From: Verrucomicrobiales bacterium
Lineage (GTDB): Bacteria; Verrucomicrobiota; Verrucomicrobiia; Limisphaerales; CANJXF01
Direction: 5' to 3'
Length of the DNA stretch: 48,490 nt
Assembly: GCA_947478865.1 (NCBI GenBank)
Contig: CANJXF010000003.1
Coordinates: 90,912-139,401 of the forward strand
Shown: piece by piece, positions 26,731 to 35,879 of the stretch
Layout of the letters: the number at the start of each line of letters is the position of its first letter
Numbering within the stretch: the first letter of the stretch is position 1
The notes under the pieces: model-generated
Told to the model about the DNA's origin: nothing
The model's input: the letters and a program-made list of their open reading frames with translations, nothing else
Database searches by the model: none
Position numbers and translations under genes: made by a program

Positions 26731-27195
26731 CTACTTTGAAAATAACGGCGGATTCGACTCGCGGGCAGCCACACGAGCCGGCAAGTGGTTAATGCAGAGG
26801 CAGTCTGAGAACTGCTCATAAAATTCCTCGTTCACCCGGTTGGCTTCAAGTTCACGGATGATCTTCCTGCTCTGGACACGGCGTTCTCTTTGTGTCCGCT
26901 TAGGATCTCCAATCACCGGCCAGTAAAAGGCGAGTAGCGCATGGCTTTCTTCAGCGGGCAATTCGACTTCCCGCCCTTTGATCAACATTTCCACTGCGTC
27001 ATATTCGCGCGTTCCCCGACGACCAGCTCTGCGGAAGCTGACCTCATCCACTCGGTCGCTGCCGTTCAAAGTCGCAATGCTCGCCTCATCCCAGGCCGCG
27101 TGGACCACCCGGAAGCCGGACATTTCCAAGTAGAGCGGCAGTGTCAGAAACCATGCCAGATAATCACCCCATTCCCCCGCGTGATCAATGGTCAC
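26731..27195 (-). pseudogene. 5'-truncated metallophosphoesterase remnant
   Basis: A 154-codon frame whose N-terminal half resembles the C-terminal part of serine/threonine-phosphatase-like metallophosphoesterases: LPLYLEMSGFRVVHAAWD supplies the late metal-binding His, and YDAVEMLIKGREVELP matches the following conserved block. The GDxHG and GNHE motifs that should come earlier are absent. An in-frame TAG lies three codons upstream of the first usable (GTG) codon, so no longer product is possible. It lies in the accessory region beside the chimeric remnant. It is most likely non-functional. Confidence 0.6.
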
Positions 27196-27303
27196 GGTTT
27201 CCTACACTTCGCGGGGTCAGCCCCAAAGGGACGCGATAGGCGATGGCCAACCGGCCGGATTCGACCTTTACGGTCCACAGGGTTACGGACATATTCGGAA
27301 TCA

Positions 27304-29709
27304 ATGAAGCCAGCACGATTGAAACTCTCGCCCTTTCTTCTCCTGAAACGCTCAGCCAATGTTTCTGCTGCCTCAATCCTCCTCTTTTCCGGCTTCGCGA
27401 TCCTTCCGTTTACGCAACGGGCGGAAGCATCGCCGCAGGGGGCTTATGCCAATCCCGCGATGCGCAAACTCTGGAAACCGGTCGCCGACGAACCTTACGC
27501 GCAGGAAATCGGTGAAAAGATCGTCACGGAAAAACCGGCCACGTCCATCGCAGTTCGCAAGGGCTCGGTTTATGTCGTCGTGGGCGGAACGCTCAAGCTG
27601 TTGCGCGACGGCGCGTTGATCGATGCCCCGAGTGCTCCGTCCGGAATCAAACGGCTCCGGTCGCTTGGCGGGGCGGTTTGGGCTGCGGCAGAGAAAGGAA
27701 CGTTTCGCCTTGCTGGCGACACCTGGGAGCGCATTGACGAACGGCCGTTTACCGATGCCTGCCTCCATCTGGGCCAGGTTTATGTCGCGACGCCCGATAG
27801 TATTTTTCGCTTTGAGGGCGGGAAGCTGGTTGATATCCGGCCCGCCGAAGGGTGGAGGTCCACCGACACGACTTTGATTGCGGAAGACTTCAGCCAGGTC
27901 CTGCCCGATCCCGTGCAGATCGGGCCGGTGGAGCGAATTGCGTCCTATAGCGGAACGCTCTACCTGCTGCGCCCCGGCGGCCTGGCTTTGCTGGAAGGAA
28001 AAACCTTCGTGCCGGACCCGGCGGACTGGGGAGCGCTCCCGTCCCAGGGCACGCGCGACCTGCTCTCGCTGGGCAGCCGGATCTATGTGGCGACGGACCG
28101 TGGCGTGGGGGTTTTGCGCGGCATGGCGCTAACAACCCTGCGCGGGGTTGATGGCCTGCCCTACGAGGACACGACGTGTCTGGCGGAGGGCTTTGACGGC
28201 GACGTGTGGATAGGCACATCCCGCGGTGCGATTCGAAAGACGGAAAACGAGTATCACTACTTTGGCGCGCAACATTGGCTGCCGGGCGATCGCGTGCAGG
28301 ACATCGCGGTCGACCAACGGGCGGTTTACATCGCGACGGATGGGGGGCTGGGGATCATTCGCTACGAGCCCTACACGCTGGCGAAAAAAGCGGCTTTCTT
28401 CGAACGCGAGTTGGACGAGTGGGGATTCAAGCGGCTTGGTTTCATTCACAAACTCTACTGGTCAGGCGATCGCGATGGATGGTTGCGTGAGGTTAGCGAC
28501 AATGACGGCGGGAATACCGCGCATTACCTGGCAGCGATGACTTTCAAATACGCCGCGACAGGCGACGACAACGCCCGCCAGGAAGCCGTCGAGGCCTTCA
28601 AGTCCATGGTCTGGCTGGATGACATTACACCCAAGCCCGGATTCATCGCACGCGCCGTCTGGTCAGTCAAAGGGGACAAGGGAGAGCGGTCAACCCGGGG
28701 GTCGGGCGGGTTGCCGGCCAAATGGTATCCGACCAAAGATGGAGATTGGTTTTGGAAAGGCGACACCTCCAGCGATGAAGTCAACGGGCACTATTTTGCC
28801 GTCAGCCTCTTCCACGACCTGGCAGCCAAGGGTGCCGAAAAAGATCGCGCGGCCAGGCACATTGCCAACATCACCTCCCATATAATCGACAACGGCTGGG
28901 TGCTTCGCGACATGGATGGCAAGCCCACGCGCTGGGGACGCTGGGATCCCGAATACCTGCAGCGGCCTTACGGGTATGAATCACGCGGCCTGAACGGCAT
29001 GGAGGCGCAGAGCTACGTGCAGGCCGCTTACGCGCTGACGGGCGACGCAAAATTTCAAGCGGGCCTGGAGCAACTTCTCAAATGGCGCTACCACACCTAT
29101 ACCGTCCGGCAGAAAGTCACCTTTCCGCCAGACTCGGTGGTGACCTGGGACGACGAACTGGCATTTTGGTGCTACTACACGCTGCTCACCTATGCCCACG
29201 ATCCGGAACTGCGATCCATTTATTTGCGCAGCCTGGAGCGGAGCTGGGAGATCCAACGCCTTCAGCAATTGCCGTTCTTCAACTTTGTCTATGGCGCCTT
29301 TACCGGCAACGACTGCGAAGCGCCGCAAGCAGTCCAGCATCTCCGGGAATGGTCATTGGACCTGGTGAATCACAACTACCACAACTCGCATCGGAGCGAC
29401 CTCGCTCCCCAGCGCGGCTACACACCCTACGGCGGCGGCACGCGCGCGATCTCGCCACGCGAGTCGGAGTCCAAATGGGGCAGCCGCAGCAGCCTGCAAT
29501 ATGATGGCGGCGAGAACAGTCGCGGTGTCACGCCGCCGATCGGATGGTTGGAGGATTACTGGATGGGTCGATATTACGGGTTCATTGAACAGCCAAAGGC
29601 AAAGGATGAGAACCTAACCACGGTGAAATCCCGCCCGGCGAAACGCCGCGGCGCCGCGCCTTACGCTGGACCACCCCGTCCGCCTGGGAAACTGAGCGGC
29701 GTTTTTTAG
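27304..29709 (+). CDS. Secreted two-domain protein: regulator-propeller-like repeats plus alpha/alpha-barrel domain
   Basis: An 801-residue exported protein. The ATG at 27304 starts a long signal peptide (to about residue 42, ending AEA); the in-frame extension to 26941 overlaps the remnant on the other strand and is not conserved-looking. Residues about 70-380 are short WD-like blades with recurring IYVATDRGVGVLRG, DVWIGTSRGAIRK and VYIATDGGLGIIRY, typical of two-component-regulator propellers. Residues about 400-740 look like an (alpha/alpha)6 barrel: WYPTKDGDWFWKGDTSSDEVNGHYF (D487, D491, E492, H496), TRWGRWDPEY, LNGMEAQSYVQAAYALTGD and VTWDDELAFWCYYTLL. No histidine kinase or receiver is attached. 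The barrel recalls glycoside hydrolases or lyases; catalytic identity is unknown. Confidence 0.75.
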   Translation: MKPARLKLSPFLLLKRSANVSAASILLFSGFAILPFTQRAEASPQGAYANPAMRKLWKPVADEPYAQEIGEKIVTEKPATSIAVRKGSVYVVVGGTLKLLRDGALIDAPSAPSGIKRLRSLGGAVWAAAEKGTFRLAGDTWERIDERPFTDACLHLGQVYVATPDSIFRFEGGKLVDIRPAEGWRSTDTTLIAEDFSQVLPDPVQIGPVERIASYSGTLYLLRPGGLALLEGKTFVPDPADWGALPSQGTRDLLSLGSRIYVATDRGVGVLRGMALTTLRGVDGLPYEDTTCLAEGFDGDVWIGTSRGAIRKTENEYHYFGAQHWLPGDRVQDIAVDQRAVYIATDGGLGIIRYEPYTLAKKAAFFERELDEWGFKRLGFIHKLYWSGDRDGWLREVSDNDGGNTAHYLAAMTFKYAATGDDNARQEAVEAFKSMVWLDDITPKPGFIARAVWSVKGDKGERSTRGSGGLPAKWYPTKDGDWFWKGDTSSDEVNGHYFAVSLFHDLAAKGAEKDRAARHIANITSHIIDNGWVLRDMDGKPTRWGRWDPEYLQRPYGYESRGLNGMEAQSYVQAAYALTGDAKFQAGLEQLLKWRYHTYTVRQKVTFPPDSVVTWDDELAFWCYYTLLTYAHDPELRSIYLRSLERSWEIQRLQQLPFFNFVYGAFTGNDCEAPQAVQHLREWSLDLVNHNYHNSHRSDLAPQRGYTPYGGGTRAISPRESESKWGSRSSLQYDGGENSRGVTPPIGWLEDYWMGRYYGFIEQPKAKDENLTTVKSRPAKRRGAAPYAGPPRPPGKLSGVF

Positions 29710-29729
29710 GTGAGCTTCCGGCTGCCGGG

Positions 29730-31361
29730 TTATTGCGGGCCAGCCGGCCGGAGAAAGACTTCCGCTGCCTGAATATTCATGGGCTTCTCATTTGCGCTAA
29801 CCAGCTTTAGCTCGTGAGCCTGGGTCGTCTGCAATGCCTGGGCAGGGATGCGATAAGTGAGTTCTGTGAACACACGATTGGTGGCGGCTGCGTTCACGAA
29901 ATCGCACCTAACGCCGTTTACAAAAGCCGAAGGCGAGTTTTCCGGTGTAGGCACCGCTGGTTTTTCCGTCGAGCTGGCATCAGGCGCGGGAGAGGCCAGC
30001 CGGATGATGAGATCGTAAATCCAACCCTTGGCCGGCGCGGGACCCAGTTTCATTGAAAGGACGATTTTTTGACCGATCGCTGGCAGGGGCGCCTTGTAAG
30101 ATTCACCTGGGCCGGTGATATCCCGATAGGTGATTCCCACTCGCCGCGGCAACTTGCTCAAAAAATCGAGCGAGGTCATCGACCGGAGCATGCTCTGGTA
30201 AACGGATGGGGAAAACGTTGGTGGAAAGTAGTTAAACAGATAGACGGCGTCCGCTCCCTCTGACAAAACGAGCGTGGCGGCTCCCAAGGCAAGTTCCGGT
30301 GAAACTTGTGACGGCGAACCACTCGGAACGGGCCGATAAAGAATCTCCAGGCCGCCGACGAGAGTTACGTTGGCTTTTCCCAATAGCTGGCGCCATTGCG
30401 CGATGGGTAGATCGTATTCCAATGTGGCCCATCGTGGAGTGACCACCAGTAGGTCAACGAGCCCTTCATTGGCCCAGCTAACCGCATCCAATCCCATCGC
30501 TTTCGCGGTCTCCGGCCGAGATGGCACCCGGACTCCGAGGCGAATGGGATGCCCGCGCTTGGCCGCGGCAGCCTGAACCCGCTGACGCACTTGCCGCAAC
30601 CACTCCGTCAGGATGACGGTGCCGGGAGCTTCCTCTTTGGCACTGAAAAGATACGGCTCCCGCATGAAATCCAGCTCCAGCCCATCCAGGTCGTAGCGGT
30701 CCAAGGTTTCCTGGACCAGAGCTAGATAAAACTCGCGGACTTCCGGAAGTGCATAATCAAGGCAAGTGGCAAAATACCCCGGGCTGTTCTTGCGCTGCAG
30801 TTGGGGGTTGTCCCTCCAGAACCCTCCGTGGAATGGGTGATTGGGAATGTCGTTATAGTGACAATCGTTCATCCGCAGGCTGATCCAAGGCGAGATGTTT
30901 CGAAACCGGCAGCGCTGAATCACCCGACCCGGGTAGTCAACGCCTTGCTGGTGGACTTTGAGCATGTTGCCAATCCCCTTGCGATACGCCGGGATCTCTC
31001 CCTTCGGAATCGACGATAGGAACGGCTGGTCATCCGGACCGTCCGGGGCGTAACCATCCCAGAAGGCATCCCACACCCGGCTTCGATAGTTGGTGCGGCG
31101 CGCGTTCGAATTGCAAAGGAACACCGTCACCCCCGCATTGGCAATCTCGTCAACGTAACGATCAATGGCCTCCCCTGCCTGACCCGGTGGAACGTCGCGC
31201 GTCCAAAAGAAATCCGTGCAGTCTTGATTGTAATACAGCTGTTTCTCGGGACGTGCCTGAACGAGATGGGGGAGTAGCATCCACAATAAAAAGAAAAAGG
31301 AGAGGCCTGCTCTGTCGAGAAAGGATGGGAAGGTCGCGGTGCGGCAAGGATTTGTTTTCAT
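29730..31361 (-). CDS. Secreted TIM-barrel protein, glycosyl-hydrolase-like
   Basis: A 543-residue protein. I chose the ATG ending at 31361 because it starts a signal peptide (MKTNPCRTATFPSFLDRAGLSFFFLLW, cleavage near VQA). The barrel is recognisable by NDCHYNDIPNHP, ATCLDYALPEVREFYLALVQETLDRY and D226-G-L-E229-L-D231-F-M-R, the end-of-strand acidic motif seen in family-10-like and GHL-type hydrolases. Later strands include IRLGVRVPSRPE, VDLLVVTPRW, and GADAVYLFNYF. A C-terminal beta domain (about 420-543) with a Pro/Ala-rich linker may bind carbohydrate. The substrate is unknown. It is convergent with the propeller gene, 20 bp between the two stops. Confidence 0.72.
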   Translation of the reverse strand: MKTNPCRTATFPSFLDRAGLSFFFLLWMLLPHLVQARPEKQLYYNQDCTDFFWTRDVPPGQAGEAIDRYVDEIANAGVTVFLCNSNARRTNYRSRVWDAFWDGYAPDGPDDQPFLSSIPKGEIPAYRKGIGNMLKVHQQGVDYPGRVIQRCRFRNISPWISLRMNDCHYNDIPNHPFHGGFWRDNPQLQRKNSPGYFATCLDYALPEVREFYLALVQETLDRYDLDGLELDFMREPYLFSAKEEAPGTVILTEWLRQVRQRVQAAAAKRGHPIRLGVRVPSRPETAKAMGLDAVSWANEGLVDLLVVTPRWATLEYDLPIAQWRQLLGKANVTLVGGLEILYRPVPSGSPSQVSPELALGAATLVLSEGADAVYLFNYFPPTFSPSVYQSMLRSMTSLDFLSKLPRRVGITYRDITGPGESYKAPLPAIGQKIVLSMKLGPAPAKGWIYDLIIRLASPAPDASSTEKPAVPTPENSPSAFVNGVRCDFVNAAATNRVFTELTYRIPAQALQTTQAHELKLVSANEKPMNIQAAEVFLRPAGPQ

Positions 31362-31746
31362 CGTTCGAGCAATGTTATTCGACTCATGTTTCGCCAAAGA
31401 ATTTTTGCGCGCATTCCTTCGGAGGAGCGAAGGCAAAGAGGCCGGCGAACCTCATGGTGAATGCTCCAAAAGCTAGCGACCCGTGGCCGGTGCTTCAAGG
31501 GTATTCACGCCGCACCAGTCTTGAGTTTTGCGTGCCCATTCGTTTGTGGTGTTTAGAAAAGGCCGAGGCCATGCTTGGCCAGCTCCACCCGGCAGTCTGC
31601 CCGGAGCTGGCATTGACTTGCCTGGCACTTCGTTGAAGATTGCATGTATCACGAGATAGGCATGCTGTTTTGAGACTTCAACAGGTTCCGGCTGTTCCCG
31701 GAACGAAAGACAGATTCCCATCTCAATAACCAGGACTGAAAGCATT
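31362..31746. other. Non-coding stretch with a strong hairpin
   Basis: Between divergently oriented genes. It holds no convincing gene: the open frames on both strands lack family patterns. It contains the hairpin listed at 31578-31611 and presumably the promoters of both flanking genes, which I could not pin down. Confidence 0.6.
31578..31611. repeat. Strong 34-nt hairpin
   Basis: GCCAGCTCC (31578-31586) is the perfect complement of GGAGCTGGC (31603-31611). An alternative pairing extends deeper with CCGGCA against TGCCCGG, one bulge. No T-run follows on either strand, so it is not a standard terminator. Confidence 0.7.
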
Positions 31747-32295
31747 ATGAAAAATCTGATGTGGCGTTTGTGTTTAATGGCAGCGTTCGCTGGGTTGGCG
31801 TGGTTTGGCCGGGCCACCCCGGCATGCGGGGCGGAAGATCGCGCGGATGGCACGGACCGCATGGAACGGTTGGAGCGGCGCGTCAATGAAATGGCCGAGC
31901 GCCAGCAACAAATGATGGGCAACATGGGAGGGCAAATGGAACGGCAGGGACGTCAGGGAATGATGGGCCGCCAGGGCAGCGAGAATTTTCGCCCGCCGAT
32001 GGCACGCCAGGGGAACGACGGGATCCTCCCACCGATGACAGGCCCGGGCGGACCCAAAGCGGTCAGCCCTCACCCCGCTGAAGCGAGACACATGAAGGGG
32101 TTGCATGACCTTCTGGGCTTGCTCTTCCTGATTGGAATTATCACCAACATCCTTTTGGCCATCTGGATTTTCACCGACATTCGCAGGCGCGGTGAAGGCT
32201 CGGGCATTTTCATCGCGATGGCTCTGGTGGCGGGGATTCCGGTAGCGCTGATCTACGCACTGACGAGGCTCGGTGATAAAAAGACCCAACCTTGA
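31747..32295 (+). CDS. Small exported membrane protein with coiled coil, unknown function
   Basis: A 182-residue protein. A signal peptide or first helix (1-29, ending ACGAE) is followed by a short coiled coil (RMERLERRVNEMAERQQQM), then a low-complexity Met/Gly/Gln/Arg stretch (about 55-85: GGQMERQGRQGMMGRQ). Two membrane helices follow (about 122-142 and 153-173) joined by DIRRRGEGSG. The C-terminus is short and charged (LGDKKTQP). The two-helix module resembles generic small inner membrane proteins; I recognise no family. The DUF1080 gene starts 80 bp later on the same strand. Confidence 0.65.
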   Translation: MKNLMWRLCLMAAFAGLAWFGRATPACGAEDRADGTDRMERLERRVNEMAERQQQMMGNMGGQMERQGRQGMMGRQGSENFRPPMARQGNDGILPPMTGPGGPKAVSPHPAEARHMKGLHDLLGLLFLIGIITNILLAIWIFTDIRRRGEGSGIFIAMALVAGIPVALIYALTRLGDKKTQP

Positions 32296-32375
32296 CCGGC
32301 GGCTGCCGGCGGCGATTTGAAGCGACGGAGGGCGGCGTGGCTTGCCTTTCGGGAATCCTTTTTCTAGCCTCAGCT

Positions 32376-33071
32376 ATGCTAATCAAATTGCGCAAGCCTC
32401 TCCAAGTAGTGACCGCCACCGTCGTCGTGGCTGCAAGTTTTCTCTGCGTCGTTCAGGGTCGGGGTGCTGAAACCAAGAGCAAGCTGGAAAGCGATCCGCA
32501 AGGCTGGATGGATATTCTTCCGCCCGCTGACCTGAAAGGCTGGTATCGCGTTTCCGTGCCGCCCGCCGGTCAATTGGGCCGGGAGCAGTGGCACGTGGAT
32601 ACCGAGAATAAGGTTTTGATCTGCGACGGTGACGGTGGGCATGACATGCTGCTATTGGACAAGGAAATCGGTGATGCCGTTTTTCACCTCGAATTCCGCT
32701 ACACCAAGATTGAGGGTAAAACGGGTTACAACAGCGGCGCTTACGTCCGGAATTCCAAGAACGGCGCGATCTGGCATCAGGCTCAATTCGGCGATGCCAA
32801 GGACGGCTTCCTGTTTGGCCAGACGCCGGGAGCGGACGGTCAGAAGAAATCGTTTAATTTGAAAAAGCAGGTCACGGACATGCGGGTGAAGCCGGCGGGC
32901 GAATGGAACACGCTCGAAGTCACTGCGGCGGGCAAGATTTTGACGCTCTGGGTCAATGGCGCGGTGACCTGCCAGTTTGAGGATTGCGGATCGGAGAAGG
33001 GTTACCTCGGCTTGGAGGGCGAAGGCTACCGCATTGAGTTTCGCAATTTGAAGTTGAAAGCGCTGCGCTGA
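32376..33071 (+). CDS. Secreted DUF1080 (3-keto-disaccharide hydrolase-like) protein
   Basis: A 231-residue protein with an N-terminal hydrophobic signal (MLIKLRKPLQVVTATVVVAASFLCVVQG). The ATG at 32376 gives this signal; the open frame upstream to 32292 does not look coding. The domain shows LPPADLKGWYRVSVP, the core YNSGAYVRN motif, then GEWNTLEVTAAGKILTLWVNGAVTCQFED and GYLGLEGEGYRIEFRNLKLK, the standard sandwich ending. It is the second complete DUF1080 protein of the window and differs clearly from the lipoprotein at 1201. It probably acts on oligosaccharides in the periplasm together with the neighbouring secreted proteins. Confidence 0.85.
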   Translation: MLIKLRKPLQVVTATVVVAASFLCVVQGRGAETKSKLESDPQGWMDILPPADLKGWYRVSVPPAGQLGREQWHVDTENKVLICDGDGGHDMLLLDKEIGDAVFHLEFRYTKIEGKTGYNSGAYVRNSKNGAIWHQAQFGDAKDGFLFGQTPGADGQKKSFNLKKQVTDMRVKPAGEWNTLEVTAAGKILTLWVNGAVTCQFEDCGSEKGYLGLEGEGYRIEFRNLKLKALR

Positions 33072-33236
33072 GTCGCGTTCCCCTGCGGTGAAGGTGCGTG
33101 ACGGTCCGTCGCCTCCTTCGCCAGGTCCATTCAAACCAATCTCGCGGACGGGGGAATCTCGCAAGGGAACCTGCTCAGGACGCCGCTTGACGCATCGCCG
33201 CTTGACGCCAAAAAAGGCGGGGCGCACGATTCTCAA

Positions 33237-34211
33237 ATGTCCATCGATGAAAATCGTCTCTCCCGCTCTCACGCCGTTCAGGCAGCCGTTGGTATTTTAT
33301 CGGTCTTCATCTTCACCGCCAGCGCAGCCGAGACGCGGCGCGGTCCGGAGTTCCCGGATGAACTGGTGCATTTTGAACCCGACACCAAGGAAGTTGTCTT
33401 TGCCGGGACGGACAAGGATACGTGGGACCGGAAGATTCGTGAGCGAAGCTACATTCTCCACGAAGGAAAGGACTGGCGCATATGGTATAACGGCTACAAC
33501 GACAGCCGAACGCCGACCCACTTTCTCGGCTATGCCAGGTCGAAGGATGGCCGGCAATGGGTGCGGGCCAGTGATGAGCCGATCTATGACAAGGGGTGGA
33601 TCGAAGACATCTGCGTGGTCAAGCACGCGGGGGCCTACTACATGTTCTCTGAAGGTCGCGATGATATCACCCATCTGCTCAAGTCCAAGGACGGCCGACA
33701 ATGGACGGAGCAAGGCAACCTCGACATTCGTAAAGTGGATGGAAGCCCGATCGCTCCCGGTCCCTATGGCACGCCTTCGGCCTGGATAGAGAACGGCGAG
33801 TGGTATCTTTTTTACGAACGCAATGACGCGGCAGTGTGGCTGGCAAAATCCAGGGATCTCAAGACGTGGACTAACGTCCAGGACGAGCCGGTTTTGAAGT
33901 GCGGTCCAGAACCTTACGATCGCTATGCCGTGGCCTTCGATCAGGTGATCAAATACCAGGGCCGCTATTACGCCTATTACCACGCCTCGGCGCATCCGAA
34001 GTGGCATGAGTGGAGCACGAACCTGGCTGTCTCCACCGACTTGGTGCATTGGAAGAAGTATCCCGGTAATCCAATACTGCCGGTGGATCCGATCGATCCC
34101 AAGCGTAGCAGCGCCTACCTCGTGCAGGATGGCAATCGCTTCCGCCTGTATGCCACGCATCCGGATGTAAGGATCTTTATTTCGAAGAAGGCGAAGGCGG
34201 TCGGGGAATGA
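33237..34211 (+). CDS. Secreted five-bladed beta-propeller protein, GH43/GH32-like
   Basis: A 324-residue protein. An N-terminal signal (MSIDENRLSRSHAVQAAVGILSVFIFTASA) is followed by blades each carrying the S-K-D-x-x-x-W pattern: GYARSKDGRQWVRA, LLKSKDGRQWTEQ, LAKSRDLKTWTN and VSTDLVHWKKYPGNPI. Aromatic strand segments DWRIWYNGYN, AYYMFSEGRDD, EWYLFYERND and RYYAYYHASA lie between them. These are typical of glycosidase-type five-bladed propellers (GH43, GH32, GH130 and relatives). Acidic residues suited to catalysis are present (for example GWIEDICVV and FYERND) but I cannot assign a family. It follows the DUF1080 gene by 165 bp. Confidence 0.75.
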   Translation: MSIDENRLSRSHAVQAAVGILSVFIFTASAAETRRGPEFPDELVHFEPDTKEVVFAGTDKDTWDRKIRERSYILHEGKDWRIWYNGYNDSRTPTHFLGYARSKDGRQWVRASDEPIYDKGWIEDICVVKHAGAYYMFSEGRDDITHLLKSKDGRQWTEQGNLDIRKVDGSPIAPGPYGTPSAWIENGEWYLFYERNDAAVWLAKSRDLKTWTNVQDEPVLKCGPEPYDRYAVAFDQVIKYQGRYYAYYHASAHPKWHEWSTNLAVSTDLVHWKKYPGNPILPVDPIDPKRSSAYLVQDGNRFRLYATHPDVRIFISKKAKAVGE

Positions 34212-34344
34212 AGAGACCGCTTTTGTCGCGAGCCGGTGGTTGGTAATTCAGGATAGCTCTCGTCTGACTTGCAAGTGGACCCAAAGCGGAGTGGCGCTAT
34301 TTTTCGGCCTTCAGTCGCAGTTGCCGTCGTGTCATGCTGCGGAC

Positions 34345-35508
34345 ATGGCAAATGATGCGAAATCAAAACCCAAGGCGTCGGCGGTGGCTCAGGGGAGTGG
34401 GTTGCAGGGCAGCCCGGCGCGGGTGAAGGCCCTTCTCTTGCACATTGCTGTGCTCTTTGTTTTCGCGCTGGCGGCGGGCGCTGCGGAAAAGAAACGGCTC
34501 ATCGAGTTTGGCTGGGACGAACCGGACACGGCGTTCATGCGGAAACATATTTTCGAAATGGAGAAGACCCCCTTTGACGGTTGTGTCTATACGGTCAATT
34601 ACACCACGGCGAATGGCGTCAGCGGGAGCTTCATGAAAGAGGCGTGGGGCACCCGGGCTTTCACCGATGCTGAATTGAAACCGGCCCTCGATGATTTAAG
34701 GGCCACGCCTTTCCGAAAGCTGACGTGCAATTTTCTGCGGTTCAACGTCACGCCCGGAAACGTGGATTGGTTCGATGATTTTTCCGCAATTCTGCAAAAC
34801 GCACGGCTCGCGGCGCGGGTCGCGCGCGCGGGTAAAAGTAAAGGCATCCTATTCGACATCGAGCATTATGCGACGCCGCTTTTTCATTACCGCAAGCAGC
34901 GTGATTCCGCGACCAAATCATGGGAGCTCTATGCTGCGCAGTCGCGCCTGCGCGGACGCGAAGTGATGACGGCGTTTCAGGCGGAATTTCCAGAGGTGAT
35001 CGTTTTTCTCACCTTCGGTTACAGCCAGCCGTGGGCGGGATCGGACAATGGGAAAAAGTCGCTGGCCGACGTTGAATACGGCCTGCTTGCCCCCTTTCTC
35101 GATGGAATGGTCGAGGTCAGCACGCGCCGCCATAACATCATCGAAGGCGGCGAGATCGCTTACTCATTTAGGGAGACAAACAAATTCCTGAGACATTACA
35201 AGGTGATGAAGGAGAACCTGCTTCCGATTGTTGCCAATGAAAGAAAATATCACTCGGCGGTTTCCATCGGGTTCGGAATCTGGATGGACTATGACTGGCG
35301 CAAAAAAGGCTGGGACGCCCGCGACGTGGCGAAAAATTTTTACACGCCGGAACAGTTCGAGGCCAGCGTTCGCGAGGCGCTGAACGTTGCGGACGATTAT
35401 GTCTGGATCTACACGGAGCAAGCGCGCTGGTGGACGCCGGAAGGAAAACCAACCGCTCTGCCAGATTCCTACGCGGAGTCCCTTCAGCGGGCCAGGGAAT
35501 TTCGCTAA
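34345..35508 (+). CDS. Secreted TIM-barrel-like protein, putative glycosidase
   Basis: A 387-residue protein. Start uncertain: the ATG at 34345 precedes a hydrophobic segment (about 28-45, LLLHIAVLFVFALAAGA), a signal with a long polar n-region; a GTG nearer the helix is possible. The barrel has RLIEFGWDEPDTAFM, FDGCVYTVNY, L-F-D171-I-E173-H-Y (the likely acidic active-site strand), VIVFLTFGYSQPW, and a final DYVWIYTEQARWWTPEG. The order resembles uncharacterised glycoside-hydrolase-like proteins of Planctomycetes and Verrucomicrobia. Its last about 116 bp are duplicated 505 bp downstream as a fragment without the rest of the gene. Confidence 0.72.
   Translation: MANDAKSKPKASAVAQGSGLQGSPARVKALLLHIAVLFVFALAAGAAEKKRLIEFGWDEPDTAFMRKHIFEMEKTPFDGCVYTVNYTTANGVSGSFMKEAWGTRAFTDAELKPALDDLRATPFRKLTCNFLRFNVTPGNVDWFDDFSAILQNARLAARVARAGKSKGILFDIEHYATPLFHYRKQRDSATKSWELYAAQSRLRGREVMTAFQAEFPEVIVFLTFGYSQPWAGSDNGKKSLADVEYGLLAPFLDGMVEVSTRRHNIIEGGEIAYSFRETNKFLRHYKVMKENLLPIVANERKYHSAVSIGFGIWMDYDWRKKGWDARDVAKNFYTPEQFEASVREALNVADDYVWIYTEQARWWTPEGKPTALPDSYAESLQRAREFR
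35375..35490. repeat. Direct repeat copy A (3' end of the TIM-barrel gene)
   Basis: These 116 bp match 35880-35995 with four differences by eye (about 97% identical), at a constant 505 bp offset. Here the repeat lies within an intact gene. Confidence 0.9.
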
Positions 35509-35605
35509 GTAATCTCGCGCCCGACAACCAGGGATTCAATCGTGATGGCACTTCTGAAGATAAACCACTTCACCCGCCGGGAGCGGTAGGTCCTTGGGTA
35601 GTCCT

Positions 35606-35743
35606 TTATTTACGTTGATGATCGTAAAGGCTCTTCAGTGCGAGCGTAATTACTACACCCTGACGGACGCCTCCAAAGTGGTTGCTGAGCCACTTGATTA
35701 GCTTCAAATCCTTTGCCGAAAACTGTATTGATGTTTTCCTCAT
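35606..35743 (-). CDS. 45-residue ribbon-helix-helix-like protein, copy A
   Basis: ATG at 35743-35741, stop TAA at 35608-35606. The product fits a minimal ribbon-helix-helix DNA-binding fold: strand TSIQFS (4-9), helix A KDLKLIKWLSNHFG (11-24), turn GVRQG, helix B VVITLALKSLYD (30-41). Length is at the lower end of the CopG/Arc class. A second intact copy lies at 36112-36249. They differ at six residues and about 18 of 138 bases; most changed codons (about nine of fifteen) are silent, which suggests selection on protein sequence. No ribosome site is obvious upstream of this copy. No toxin-like partner is recognised, so an antitoxin role is only one possibility. Confidence 0.68.
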   Translation of the reverse strand: MRKTSIQFSAKDLKLIKWLSNHFGGVRQGVVITLALKSLYDHQRK

Positions 35744-35879
35744 AACGTAGGGTTAAACCGCAGCCAAGGACTGAACCTTACAATAAAGTGAAAGAATTTT
35801 TATGCGGGCGGACGTGCGCTTCAGCGTTTTGGATTGCGCGGGGGAGAGCAGGGTTACGCCGCTTTGGGTGCGGTTTTTA

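Noticed and set aside
26941-27303. Upstream extension of the propeller/barrel protein
   Set aside because: It overlaps the opposite-strand remnant and hides the signal peptide that starts at 27304.
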